From: a bacterium
GTDB taxonomy: Bacteria > Planctomycetota > JAFGQW01
Assembly: GCA_030426805.1 (NCBI GenBank)
Contig: JAUHXU010000004.1
Span: 544,792-608,791, forward strand
Length of the DNA stretch: 64,000 bases
Reading direction: 5' to 3'
Position numbers and translations under genes: made by a program. Position 1 is the first letter of the stretch; each line of letters starts with the position of its first letter. Shown here piece after piece: positions 41,372 through 50,135 of this stretch. Below the pieces are notes generated by a model. It saw only the letters and a list, made by a program, of their open reading frames with translations, had not been told where the DNA came from and did not search any database.

Positions 41372-42682
41372 CTACTGACGGCCGTCGGGTGCGAGCCGCA
41401 CGCGGACGACCACGTCTCTCCCCGGGACGATCGCGACGCGCCGCGTCGCCGCGCGGTAGCCGTCGGCCTCGACGTGCACGGTCGCGTCGCCCGGTGCGAC
41501 CGGGCGCGCCGTGCGAAGCGCATCGGCGGCGGCGGGCAACTCGATCGGCAACGGCACGTCGGGACGCGACGACGGCGACGACTCGCCGCGCTGCGTCCGC
41601 CCGTGCGGACCGACGACCCGCCAGCGAACGGCCGCGCCGATCGCGCGGCCGCCGGTATCGGTGACGTGCAAACGGACGTGCGCGCCGGCGACGACGCGGA
41701 GGGACACGGCGATCGACTGTCCGGGGGCGATCGTGATCGGTGGATGCGGCACCGGGCAATGCCCCGTCGCGGTCGCCTCGACGCGGTAGGTGCCACCCGC
41801 CAGTCCCGATACCGAGAAGCGCCCATCGGCGCCGGCATGTACGCGGTGGCTCACGCCGGCGTCGTCCATCGCCTCGACCCGCACGTGTGCATCGGCCGCC
41901 GCCTCGCCTCGGTCGGTGCGAACGTCGCCGTGGATCGTGCCGCCCGGAGAGAGCACGAAGTCCACCGTTCGTGTCTCGCCCGGAGCGATATCGACGTCGC
42001 GCGGGGATGCGACCCCGGTACCGCCGTCGACCGCGACGCGATACCGCCCGGGCTCGAGCCCTTCGAAGCGGTAGCGCCCTCGGTCGGCACGACGTCGCCC
42101 GTCACGCGCGGGCTCGAATCGGTCGCGGCCGACGACGACCCGGAGCGAAACCGACGCACGGGCGACCGGCTCGCCGGTCTTGGCATCGGTGATGCGGCCG
42201 CTGAGGATCCCGGCGCGAACCAACTCGACGACGACGTCGTCGCGCCCCCCGAGTAGCGGCTCGACCGTCCGGGCGACGTGCCCCGGCGCGCGCACGGTGG
42301 CGCGGTAGGCGACCGCATCGACGTCGGTGAGCCGGAAGCGGCCGTCGTCGTCCGTGATCCCTGCGGCCGAGCCGACGCCGCGGATACGGCTCGCGACGAC
42401 GCGCGCCCCCGGGACGGGACGCCCGGCATCGTCGCGCACGAGGCCCGCGAGTACGCGCGGCGCTTCTTGCGGTGTGGGGAGCGGCGTCGGTTCGGCGCCG
42501 GACCGCGTGGGGACGGTTGCGGGCTCCTCCGGCCCGGGTGGGCCGCCGGGCACGGGCCCGGCCGGCGCCTCCCGATCGGACACGCCGGGAGGCGCCTCGC
42601 CGCCCCGGTCGATCGCGAGCGCGATCCCGAGGGCGACGAGTCCGGCGACGACGAGCGCGCCGATGAGGCGCGGCGCGGTCAC
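41372..42682 (-). CDS. Membrane-anchored carboxypeptidase-regulatory-repeat protein
   Basis: 436 residues. An N-terminal anchor (LIGALVVAGLVALGIALAI) is followed by a Pro/Gly/Glu-rich linker. Then come about four CarboxypepD_reg-like beta-sandwich modules: AGLVRDDAGRPVPGARVVA, GRITDAKTGEPVARASVSL, GDVRTDRGEAAADAHVRVE and the last around HVRLHVTDTGGRAIGAAV. Same building plan as the 959-residue protein at 14657-17536 but shorter. Probably an extracytoplasmic stalk or binding protein. Confidence 0.75.
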   Translation of the reverse strand: MTAPRLIGALVVAGLVALGIALAIDRGGEAPPGVSDREAPAGPVPGGPPGPEEPATVPTRSGAEPTPLPTPQEAPRVLAGLVRDDAGRPVPGARVVASRIRGVGSAAGITDDDGRFRLTDVDAVAYRATVRAPGHVARTVEPLLGGRDDVVVELVRAGILSGRITDAKTGEPVARASVSLRVVVGRDRFEPARDGRRRADRGRYRFEGLEPGRYRVAVDGGTGVASPRDVDIAPGETRTVDFVLSPGGTIHGDVRTDRGEAAADAHVRVEAMDDAGVSHRVHAGADGRFSVSGLAGGTYRVEATATGHCPVPHPPITIAPGQSIAVSLRVVAGAHVRLHVTDTGGRAIGAAVRWRVVGPHGRTQRGESSPSSRPDVPLPIELPAAADALRTARPVAPGDATVHVEADGYRAATRRVAIVPGRDVVVRVRLAPDGRQ

Positions 42683-42749
42683 GCCGGGCGACGCCGGACC
42701 CGAAGGCCCGGCGCGCCGCTACGCGACCGCCCCGGTTGGGCGATCAACC

Positions 42750-44408
42750 TCAGTTGATCGGCGTCGCGACCGTGTTCGAGATCGACTGCACGCCCTGCGG
42801 AGCGGAGCCGCTGATCGTCACGAACGCGTGGTAGACGACGATGCCCCGGAGCTGCGCGATGTTCGGGATCGCGAACGCCGCGGTGCCGCGTCCACTCGCG
42901 ACGAGAACGCCGGCGTAGTTCTGGAAGATCGTCGGCGCGAGGTTCTTCAGGGACAGCGAGAAGACGTTGTCCAGGCTCAGGCCGAGGCTGCGGGTGCCGA
43001 TCGGAATCGGGCCGGTGCCGAGCGACGACACGACCTGATACGGAAGGCCCGGATCTCTCGTCGAGGACAGCGTGAAGTTCACGGTGCCGCCCGGCGTCGC
43101 GGTGCCGGTCGCGGTCAGGCGCGCGCCGTCTTCGTCGGCACCGATGTCGACCAACAGACCGCGCGGCTCGCCGTCGATGTCGGTGGCAACCGTGCTGGCC
43201 GGGAAGGAGATCCACGCGCCGGCGATGTAGTTCGTCGTGCCCGCATCGATCAGGGGCGAGCCCGGCTGCAGGTGGATGTCATACGGCGCCATCAGGCTGA
43301 TCAGCATCGGGTCACCCTCGACACTGTTCTGGTCCCAGCTCGTCCCGCCGCCCGTGGGCACGATCGACGTCTGGTTGGCCGCGAAGAACGTCTTCCAGGC
43401 CGCGAGCGTGCCGCCGGTGAAGCCGATGCCGCTGTTCTCGGCCTCGACCGTGCCGGTCGTCGTGTTCGGCGCGTAGTAGCAGTTGTAGTCGAAGTCGTTG
43501 TAGTCGAGCGTCGACGAGTTGCAGCCGTACTTCATCGCCGAGCCGCTGCCCATGTTGACGAAGATGTTGTTGCGGTAGGAGCACGCGCGCGACCATGCGC
43601 AGCAGTTGCCTGCCCACACGGCCGAGTTCGTCGCGTTCACGATGACCGTGTTGTGCCAGAACATGTTGCCGTACTGGCTCGCGTTGACGTACAGCCCGTA
43701 GCCGGTCGAGCTGCAGTCGTGGATGAAGCAGTTCTGGAACAGGTTGTCGGAGTCGTTGTTGTTGATCAGGTAGACGCAGTAGCGCGCGCTGCCCTTACCG
43801 TCGAACGTGCAACCGTCGTAGGTGTTGCTGCTGCACTGCGAGTGGTAGAGGCAGTAGGCGCCGCCACGGAACTTGCACTGGTTGAACGTGTTGAAGTACG
43901 ACGACTGGAAGTAGCAGCAGCGGACCGTGGAGGACGTGGTCGCCGGCGCGTCGAACTCGACGTTCGTGAAGACGTTGTTGTTCGAGCCAGGCGAGCTGAT
44001 GCCGAACAGGTACATCCCGTAGTTCGTGAAGTTGTTCACCTTGAAGTTGTTGAACCGGAACCACGCCGCGTCGAACCCGAGGATGCCGAGCGACGAGCCG
44101 TTCGCGTCGAGCGTCGCAGGCGTGGAGCCCGGGACGACGAAGCTGATCGTGTTGATCGAGGACGCGCCGTTCACCGGCGTCAGGACGAGCAGGCCCTGGT
44201 AGGTGGCCGGCTGAACCGTGAACGTGACCGGGCCACTCACGCCCGCGCCGAGTGCGCCGACCGCGGCCGACATCGACGTGAAGTTGTTCGGGCCGGCCCC
44301 GTTCGGGTCGACCGTGTAGTTACCGCTCAATTGCGCCGAGGGCGCGAGCGCCGCGGCCGACAGTCCGGCCGCGAGTGCCGCGCCCTGGACAAAACGAGTC
44401 AGGATCAT
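42750..44408 (-). CDS. Secreted right-handed beta-helix protein
   Basis: 552 residues with a signal peptide (AAGLSAAALAPSAQ). Residues about 40-390 form a parallel beta-helix with short repeats rich in Asn, Cys and aromatic residues, such as FNNFKVNNFTNYGMYLFG, NTYDGCTFDGKG and NLFQNCFIHDCSSTGYG. DIDGEPRGLLVDIGADE is a frequent end of such helix domains. The C-terminal ~130 residues are the module shared with 49078-50013 and 59661-60650 (LGTGPIPIGTRSLGLSLD, IPNIAQLRGIVVYHAFVTI, SISNTVATPIN). Possibly binds or cleaves a polysaccharide. Confidence 0.8.
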   Translation of the reverse strand: MILTRFVQGAALAAGLSAAALAPSAQLSGNYTVDPNGAGPNNFTSMSAAVGALGAGVSGPVTFTVQPATYQGLLVLTPVNGASSINTISFVVPGSTPATLDANGSSLGILGFDAAWFRFNNFKVNNFTNYGMYLFGISSPGSNNNVFTNVEFDAPATTSSTVRCCYFQSSYFNTFNQCKFRGGAYCLYHSQCSSNTYDGCTFDGKGSARYCVYLINNNDSDNLFQNCFIHDCSSTGYGLYVNASQYGNMFWHNTVIVNATNSAVWAGNCCAWSRACSYRNNIFVNMGSGSAMKYGCNSSTLDYNDFDYNCYYAPNTTTGTVEAENSGIGFTGGTLAAWKTFFAANQTSIVPTGGGTSWDQNSVEGDPMLISLMAPYDIHLQPGSPLIDAGTTNYIAGAWISFPASTVATDIDGEPRGLLVDIGADEDGARLTATGTATPGGTVNFTLSSTRDPGLPYQVVSSLGTGPIPIGTRSLGLSLDNVFSLSLKNLAPTIFQNYAGVLVASGRGTAAFAIPNIAQLRGIVVYHAFVTISGSAPQGVQSISNTVATPIN

Positions 44409-44654
44409 CGTTCACCTCATCTTCTGGTTCGACGTCGCGAAGCAAGCCCTTGCGACCCATTGCGGCCGCAGCGCTCCGATCCTACGGCAAGCCGGGGCCG
44501 GTGTCGAGCCACCAAGTCGCGGTGGGCGCACCACGGAGCGACGCGAAAACCGGAGCGACGAGACCCGATATGCGACGCGCGCGTCCCGGCTCCCACCGCG
44601 CCGCGCGAGAAAACACGGGACACCGCCACGAACACGCCTCAAAAGACCCTCGAA

Positions 44655-44741
44655 GCCAGAGTGGCGGAATCGGCAGACGCGACGGATTCAAAATCCGTTT
44701 CCCGCAAGGGAGTGGGGGTTCGAGTCCCCCCTCTGGTACCA
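44655..44741 (+). tRNA. tRNA-Leu (anticodon CAA)
   Basis: 87 bases with encoded CCA. The acceptor arm GCCAGAG pairs with CTCTGGT (first pair G-U). The anticodon stem ACGGA/TCCGT encloses TTCAAAA, giving anticodon CAA at 44689-44691 for UUG. A long variable arm (CCCGCAAGGG) and a T arm GGGGG-TTCGAGT-CCCCC complete a class II tRNA. It lies between two secreted-protein genes, with no integrase or duplicated tRNA end nearby. Confidence 0.95.
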
Positions 44742-44903
44742 GCGCTCCTCCTGCCGTGCGAAAGCGCTCGCGCACGCACGTCGAAATCGCCCCGCCCGTC
44801 TCGAGTTGAGGTTGATATCGCGTGTACGGGCAGGCGTAATGTCTCCACCGTTCGACCGGCGTCGGCCACCGGTCAGACCCGAAGACGAGAGGGAGACGCA
44901 CAC

Positions 44904-46100
44904 ATGCCACGCTTGATCCGCGCGATTCTCTGCGGGACCGTTCTCTTCACCGCGACGGCGACTGCGCCGGCGCAGACGGACGGTCAGATCATCTACGCCT
45001 CGACGTTCGGCGTGTTCCTCGCGACGCCCAACCTGAGCACCTGGTCGACCCACCCGGGGTTCCTGAGCGGGTCCGGCATCCAGGCACTCCGCACCGCCTG
45101 GGGCAACGGCGCGTTCATCGGTGGCACCAGTGCCGGCATCGTGATGCGCAGCACGAGCATGGGCACGACGACGACGCTCGCGACGTTTCCGAGCGGCGTG
45201 ACGTCGATCGCGCTCGACCAGGACGCGAACTACCTGTTCGGCACGACCGCGAGCGGCGTCATCCGGATGTCGACCGCCGGGGGGACGCCGTCGACGTTCG
45301 GACCGTATCTCGCCAACGCGATCGGCGGCATCTGCCGCAACCTCGGCAACGGTCGGTTCGGCGTCGTGACCACGACGCCGCCGGTGCTGTACGAGTCCGA
45401 TCGGTCGGGCTTGACGACGACGCTCGCGTCGCTCACCGCCGGGGTCCCCACCGGGATCTGCTACCTGCCGGACAGGGACTACTACGCGGTCACCTACCAG
45501 TCGACGACGACGCCGTTGCAGTTCCTGACCCCGGCCGGCGCGGTCGCGGGTTCGTTCTCGCTGAACGGACAGGCCGGCACGAGTTGCACCTACGACATGG
45601 TCACCCGCCAGCTCTACGTCGGATCCGCAAGCGGGGTCCTGTATCGACTGTCCAACGCGGGCGTGATCATGAACTCGCTGCAGAGTCACGCGCCGGCGAT
45701 CACCGGGCTCGATGTCTACGACGACCAGAACATCTCGGTGAATACGACCGGGGCAGCACCGACGACCGCACCGGTCACGGTGCACTTCCCGCGGTCGATA
45801 TCCTCGTCGTATTGCCTCGCGTTGTCGTTCGGGATACGCCCGGCGGTCGGGATCCCAGCCGCGGGGTTCCTGAACCTGCAGCCAGACCCGCTGTTCTTCC
45901 TGAGCGCCTGCGGCGCCCTGCCGGTGCTGACGACCAACTTCGCGAGTACGGTCGGCACGAACGGATACGCCGGAGCGTCCTTCAGGATCCTCGGCAGCAT
46001 GCCATCGGGCACGAGGTTCTACGTCGCCGGCGCGGCGGTGAATCCGAGCCTGCCCGGCGGGCTCGACATCGGCAATACCGAGTTGGTGATCGTGCCGTAG
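44904..46100 (+). CDS. Secreted repeat protein, paralog A of an inverted pair
   Basis: 398 residues from ATG 44904 after GAGGGAG. Signal peptide ends near TAPAQ. The body looks like a beta-propeller, with repeats such as GVTSIALDQDANYLFGTT and TGICYLPDRDYYAVTYQS. The C-terminal module has SSSYCLALSFGIRPA and ends GGLDIGNTELVIVP. It is highly similar along its whole length to the protein at 50136-51323 on the opposite strand. A possible promoter (TTGATA 44812, TAATGT 44837) has a long 19-base spacer. Function unknown. Confidence 0.75.
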   Translation: MPRLIRAILCGTVLFTATATAPAQTDGQIIYASTFGVFLATPNLSTWSTHPGFLSGSGIQALRTAWGNGAFIGGTSAGIVMRSTSMGTTTTLATFPSGVTSIALDQDANYLFGTTASGVIRMSTAGGTPSTFGPYLANAIGGICRNLGNGRFGVVTTTPPVLYESDRSGLTTTLASLTAGVPTGICYLPDRDYYAVTYQSTTTPLQFLTPAGAVAGSFSLNGQAGTSCTYDMVTRQLYVGSASGVLYRLSNAGVIMNSLQSHAPAITGLDVYDDQNISVNTTGAAPTTAPVTVHFPRSISSSYCLALSFGIRPAVGIPAAGFLNLQPDPLFFLSACGALPVLTTNFASTVGTNGYAGASFRILGSMPSGTRFYVAGAAVNPSLPGGLDIGNTELVIVP

Positions 46101-46103
46101 AGC

Positions 46104-46122
46104 GCGGGCGGCCGCGGCCCGC
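46104..46122 (+). terminator. GC-rich hairpin after paralog A
   Basis: GCGGGC (46104-46109), loop GGCCGCG, GCCCGC (46117-46122), just after the stop at 46100. No T-run follows. Confidence 0.45.
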
Positions 46123-46146
46123 AGGTCTGAACAGGAGGTCCCGGCG

Positions 46147-47568
46147 ATGAATCGCGCGCTCGTGCTGATCGGCCTCGTCGTGCTCGGGTCGTTGGCGGAA
46201 GGCCAGCAGACGCTTCGCGTCCCGTCGGTCTACGGGACGATTCCGCTCGCGATGGCGGCGGCCGGCAACGGCGACACGATCCTCGTCGCCCCCGGGACGT
46301 ATCGCGGGGGCGTGAACTTCGGGGGCAAGGCGGTCATCCTCCGTAGCCAAGGGGGTTCGGCGGTGACGACGCTCGTCGGGACCAGCCAACAGGCCGCCGT
46401 CGTGATCGAGTCCGACGGTGGCCGGAGCGCCACCGTCGACGGGTTCACGATCACGGCGGGTGGCAAGGCCGGCATCTACGTCAAGGACGCCTCGCCGACG
46501 ATCGTCGACTGCCAGATCATCCGCAACACCGGCGTACGATGGTGGAGCGGCTCGGTGGTCCAGAACTGGCACTCGGTCGGCGGCGGCATCTACTGCGAAC
46601 GCTCGAGTGCCCGCATCGAGCGGTGCTACGTGCTCGAGAACCGTTGCTCCGCCACCGGGCGGTACGGCGGCAGCGGATTCGCGTCCGGCGGCGGCATCTA
46701 TGCGACCGCGTCGGCGATCCTCGTACGGGATTGCTACATCGGCGGCAACACGGTCTACGCCGGCTACGAGGTCACCGGCGACGGCCTCGCGCACGGCGGC
46801 GGCCTCTTCCTCGGCGCCGGCGACGTCGTCGTCAACTCGATCGTCGCGTGGAACCGCGTTGCGACGGGCGGCCAAACCGCCAAGGGCGGCGGGATCGCTG
46901 CGTCCGGCTCCCGCATCGTCAACTGCAACATCTGGGGCAACGCGGCGGGACGCTGGCCCCCCGCGGACACCGCGGGCACCGCCGGCGGGTCGTATACGAA
47001 CTGCATCGTCCGTCGCAACACGCCGTTGCCGCAGCAAGCCGCCGGAACGTTCGCGCACTGCAACGTCGAGGGCGGCGCACCCGGTATCGGGAACTTCGAT
47101 CTCGACCCGCGTTTCGCCGACGACCATCACCTCCGTTGGGATTCGCCGTGCCGGGACGCCGGCACGATCGTCCCGAATTTGCCGGCGCGCGACTTCGAGG
47201 GCCATCCGCGAGTCGTCGACGGCAAACCGGACGTCGGCCTCGACGAGTTCTTCGTTCGCCTCGATCTCTCCGGCAGCGCGCGACCGGGCGGGCAGGTCAC
47301 GGTCCGCGTGCGGGGCGAGCCGGGCAAACGGACCCACTGGGCACTCTCGACGCGAGCGCTCGCTCCGTCGATACGACTGCCCGGGTTGCAGGGGCTCCTC
47401 GTGATCGACCCGGCCCGTGCGGCGATCCTCGACCTGGGTCCGCTCCCGCCGAGCGGTGACCTCCGGTTCACGATCCCGATTCCCAATCCCTTCCCGGTCA
47501 CGACCTTCACGACGCAGGCGTTGGTGTTCGACCAACTCAGCCTCCCGCGCACGGTGACCGTACAGTAG
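46147..47568 (+). CDS. Secreted right-handed beta-helix protein
   Basis: 473 residues after AGGAGG. A short signal peptide ends near EGQ. Residues about 25-340 are a beta-helix: VPSVYGTIPLAMAAAGNGDTILVAPGTY is the usual opening of such proteins, and later coils read VDGFTITAGGKAGIYV, GGGIYATASAILVRDCYIGGN and GGGIAASGSRIVNCNIWGN. RVVDGKPDVGLDEFF closes the helix. The C-terminal ~100 residues resemble the tail module of its neighbours in a more divergent form. Probable carbohydrate-binding or surface protein. Confidence 0.78.
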   Translation: MNRALVLIGLVVLGSLAEGQQTLRVPSVYGTIPLAMAAAGNGDTILVAPGTYRGGVNFGGKAVILRSQGGSAVTTLVGTSQQAAVVIESDGGRSATVDGFTITAGGKAGIYVKDASPTIVDCQIIRNTGVRWWSGSVVQNWHSVGGGIYCERSSARIERCYVLENRCSATGRYGGSGFASGGGIYATASAILVRDCYIGGNTVYAGYEVTGDGLAHGGGLFLGAGDVVVNSIVAWNRVATGGQTAKGGGIAASGSRIVNCNIWGNAAGRWPPADTAGTAGGSYTNCIVRRNTPLPQQAAGTFAHCNVEGGAPGIGNFDLDPRFADDHHLRWDSPCRDAGTIVPNLPARDFEGHPRVVDGKPDVGLDEFFVRLDLSGSARPGGQVTVRVRGEPGKRTHWALSTRALAPSIRLPGLQGLLVIDPARAAILDLGPLPPSGDLRFTIPIPNPFPVTTFTTQALVFDQLSLPRTVTVQ

Positions 47569-47643
47569 GAACCGCCCACGCTCCGTCCACCTCTGGTATC
47601 GTCGATGGTCCCCCATCCCCCAACCCCACCCGGAGGTGACTCG

Positions 47644-49062
47644 ATGCACAGGAATACCGGACTCGCGCTCGCGGCGGCCGTCGTCGCGATGCTCGCGGCA
47701 CCACTGCAGTCCCAGATGAACGGCTCGGTGGTCCAGCTGACGATGAACGGCGGCTCGACCGAGGACATGGCGCCGACGATGAGCGCCGACGGTACGGTCA
47801 TCGCTTGGTATCGGACCAGCGCTTCGACGGGCTTCGATCTCTACACCGCGACGGCGCCGTCCTACACGCCCCAGTTGCTCGCCGCGAGCGTCGCGACGTT
47901 GCCGGTCTGGCCCGAGCTGAGCGCCGACGGTACCACGATCGCGTTCACCGACGGCACCGACATCCTCGTCGTGCCGACCGCGGGTGGCCCGCCGAAGAAC
48001 GTGACGAACTTCCCGTCGGGCTCGAGCGTCGAGTTGTTCACCGACTTGTCGATCTCCGACGACGGTCGCTTCGTCTGCTTCGTGCAGCGCGTCGGTGGCA
48101 TCCCGGACGCGGCCGTCGTGGACACGACGACGAACGCGATCGTCAACGTCTCGAACAACGCGACCGCGGACATCGTCACGACCGCGATCAGCGGCGACGC
48201 GAGTACCGTCGTCTTCACCGCGAAGCGTGGCGGCGCAAACGAAGCGATCTGGGCCTCGAACTTCAGCACGATCATCAAGGTCCGCGACATCGCCCCGGCG
48301 TTGCCCGACATGCTCGCGCTCGATCACACCGGCACGCGGTGCGCCTACGAGATCGTCGGCGGCGGCGACACCGAGATCTGGTCGGTGCGGATCGACGGCA
48401 CGGCCAACACGAACGTCTCGCAGAATCCGGGCGGCGCCGACCGCCGCGTCACCTACGCCGGCAACGGCGACCGCATCGCCTGGAAGTCGGCGCGCACGAA
48501 CCAGAACACGCAGGCAGACGTCTACATCGCCTACCCGGACGGGACGAACCGGCGCAACGTCTCCATCGTCGGTGACATGAACCCGAGCATCCTGAATACC
48601 GAGTACGCGATCGACGGCGACGGCACGCGAGCGGCCTTCTCGACGCGAACCGACCTGATGAGCGGCAACCCGGAAGGCGACTCCGACCTCTACCTGTGGA
48701 CCGACGCGCTGACGCGGGCCGGACGCGCGACGCCGGGGGCGACCGTCTCACTCCTGCTGAACGAGCCGACCGCCGTCGGCCTGCCCTACGTCGTGCGGAC
48801 CGCGTTTGCGCGGACACCCGGCATTCCGCTGCCGGGCGCCGCGACGGTACCACTCGCACCGGACGCCCTGTTCTTCCTGTCCGGCCAACTCCCGACCGTG
48901 TTCCAGGGCTACCAGGGCACGCTGTCGGCCGCCGGTCGCGCGACCGCGGCGATCGCGATTCCGAACGCGGCCGCGCTGATCGGCCTCGACCTCTACACGG
49001 CGTTCATCGTGGTCGGCACGCCGATCCGCGTGTCGAACTCGCTGAAGACGCCGATCCGCTGA
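47644..49062 (+). CDS. Secreted TolB-like beta-propeller protein
   Basis: 472 residues from ATG 47644 after GGAGG. Signal peptide (AAVVAMLAAPLQSQ). TolB/PD40-type repeats are clear: DMAPTMSADGTVIAWYR, WPELSADGTTIAFTDGTDILVV, DLSISDDGRFVCFVQR, ISGDASTVVFTA and RRVTYAGNGDRIAWKS. The C-terminal module is the shared tail (LPTVFQGYQGTLSAAGRATA, IPNAAALIGLDLYTAFIV, RVSNSLKTPIR). It is convergent with the next gene, with stops 15 bases apart. Confidence 0.8.
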   Translation: MHRNTGLALAAAVVAMLAAPLQSQMNGSVVQLTMNGGSTEDMAPTMSADGTVIAWYRTSASTGFDLYTATAPSYTPQLLAASVATLPVWPELSADGTTIAFTDGTDILVVPTAGGPPKNVTNFPSGSSVELFTDLSISDDGRFVCFVQRVGGIPDAAVVDTTTNAIVNVSNNATADIVTTAISGDASTVVFTAKRGGANEAIWASNFSTIIKVRDIAPALPDMLALDHTGTRCAYEIVGGGDTEIWSVRIDGTANTNVSQNPGGADRRVTYAGNGDRIAWKSARTNQNTQADVYIAYPDGTNRRNVSIVGDMNPSILNTEYAIDGDGTRAAFSTRTDLMSGNPEGDSDLYLWTDALTRAGRATPGATVSLLLNEPTAVGLPYVVRTAFARTPGIPLPGAATVPLAPDALFFLSGQLPTVFQGYQGTLSAAGRATAAIAIPNAAALIGLDLYTAFIVVGTPIRVSNSLKTPIR

Positions 49063-49077
49063 TCGAGTCGGCCGGCG

Positions 49078-50013
49078 TCAGCCGATCGTGAACGAGAACG
49101 TGTTGCTGATCGACTGCACGCCGGACGGCGCCGACCCCTGGAACGTCACGAACGCGGAGTGGATGATCACGCCCTTCAGGACCGGAATGGCCGGGATCAC
49201 GAGGGCGCCGGATGCACCGCCGCTCGCGCCGATCGTGCCGGCGTAGTTGACGAACACGGTCGGCAACGAGCCTCCGACGCTCGCAGCGAACAGCGAGTCG
49301 AGCGTCAGGTTGAGCGCCCGCGTGTCGATCGGGGTCGGCCCCGTACCGAGCGAACTCGCCATCACGTACGGCAGACCGATGTCGTTCGGCGCGCTCAATC
49401 CGAGGCTCATCGTCGAGCCGATCGTCCCCGGCCCCGAGCCTTGCAACAACGTGCCGCTGACGTAGATCTCGACGCGGCCCATCTCTCCGATGTCGTACTC
49501 CGAGTAGGTCGAGTTGCCCTGCGTCGAGACGATGTTCGTCTGCGAGTTCAGGCGGAACAGCGTCGTGGGCTGCCCGAGCACGGTGGTCTGGAACGGTCCG
49601 GCCGGGGAGTAGGAGTTGTGCATGATCGACGCGTCGCCACACGCACCGAGAACCCCCACCCACTCGCCGGCCTTGTACGACACTGCGGTCGGGATCACGA
49701 CGCTGCTCGCGACACCGGCCGCGTAGAACTGCAGCCCACCGCTGACGGTCGTCGGGTAGGTCGGCGGTTTGGCGGCCATCCGATAGACCGCGACGTTCTG
49801 CAGCCCGTGGTTCGACTCGTCGGGCACGCGCAGACCGACGACCGTGATCGGCACCGGTGTCTGGAAGTAGATGCCGCGAGTCAACGCCGCCGACGAGAAC
49901 GTGCGATTGAACGCCGGCATCGCGATCTGCTGCTGCGCGGTCACGACGGTCGTTGCGGCGAGGACGGCCAGCGCGATCGCGCCGGCGAACGGGTACGAAA
50001 CTCGAATACGCAT
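49078..50013 (-). CDS. Secreted protein with the shared C-terminal module
   Basis: 311 residues with a signal peptide (AGAIALAVLAATTVVTAQ). The N-terminal ~170 residues are strand-rich (YFQTPVPITVVGLRVPDE, WVGVLGACGDASIMHNSY). The C-terminal ~130 are the shared tail: LGTGPTPIDTRALNLTLD, LPTVFVNYAGTIGASG, IPAIPVLKGVIIHSAFVTF, SISNTFSFTIG. No enzymatic motif seen. Confidence 0.72.
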   Translation of the reverse strand: MRIRVSYPFAGAIALAVLAATTVVTAQQQIAMPAFNRTFSSAALTRGIYFQTPVPITVVGLRVPDESNHGLQNVAVYRMAAKPPTYPTTVSGGLQFYAAGVASSVVIPTAVSYKAGEWVGVLGACGDASIMHNSYSPAGPFQTTVLGQPTTLFRLNSQTNIVSTQGNSTYSEYDIGEMGRVEIYVSGTLLQGSGPGTIGSTMSLGLSAPNDIGLPYVMASSLGTGPTPIDTRALNLTLDSLFAASVGGSLPTVFVNYAGTIGASGGASGALVIPAIPVLKGVIIHSAFVTFQGSAPSGVQSISNTFSFTIG

Positions 50014-50080
50014 GGCTACTCTCTCTCCAATTGGCCTCGGTCCATGATACCCGAAAAGCGGCGAACGGCCGATATCGAAG

Positions 50081-50110
50081 ACTCCGCCGGACCGCGAGGC
50101 CCGGCGGAGT
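50081..50110 (-). terminator. Hairpin downstream of paralog B
   Basis: ACTCCGCCGG (50081-50090) and CCGGCGGAGT (50101-50110) form a perfect 10-base-pair stem with a 10-base loop, 25 bases beyond the stop of the gene at 50136-51323. No T-run. Confidence 0.5.
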
Positions 50111-50135
50111 GATCAATGGCGAGATTCTGCGCGCG

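Noticed and set aside
44655..44741. tRNA-Leu as an integration site of a genomic island
   Set aside because: No integrase, no direct repeat of the tRNA 3' end and no change in composition were seen nearby.
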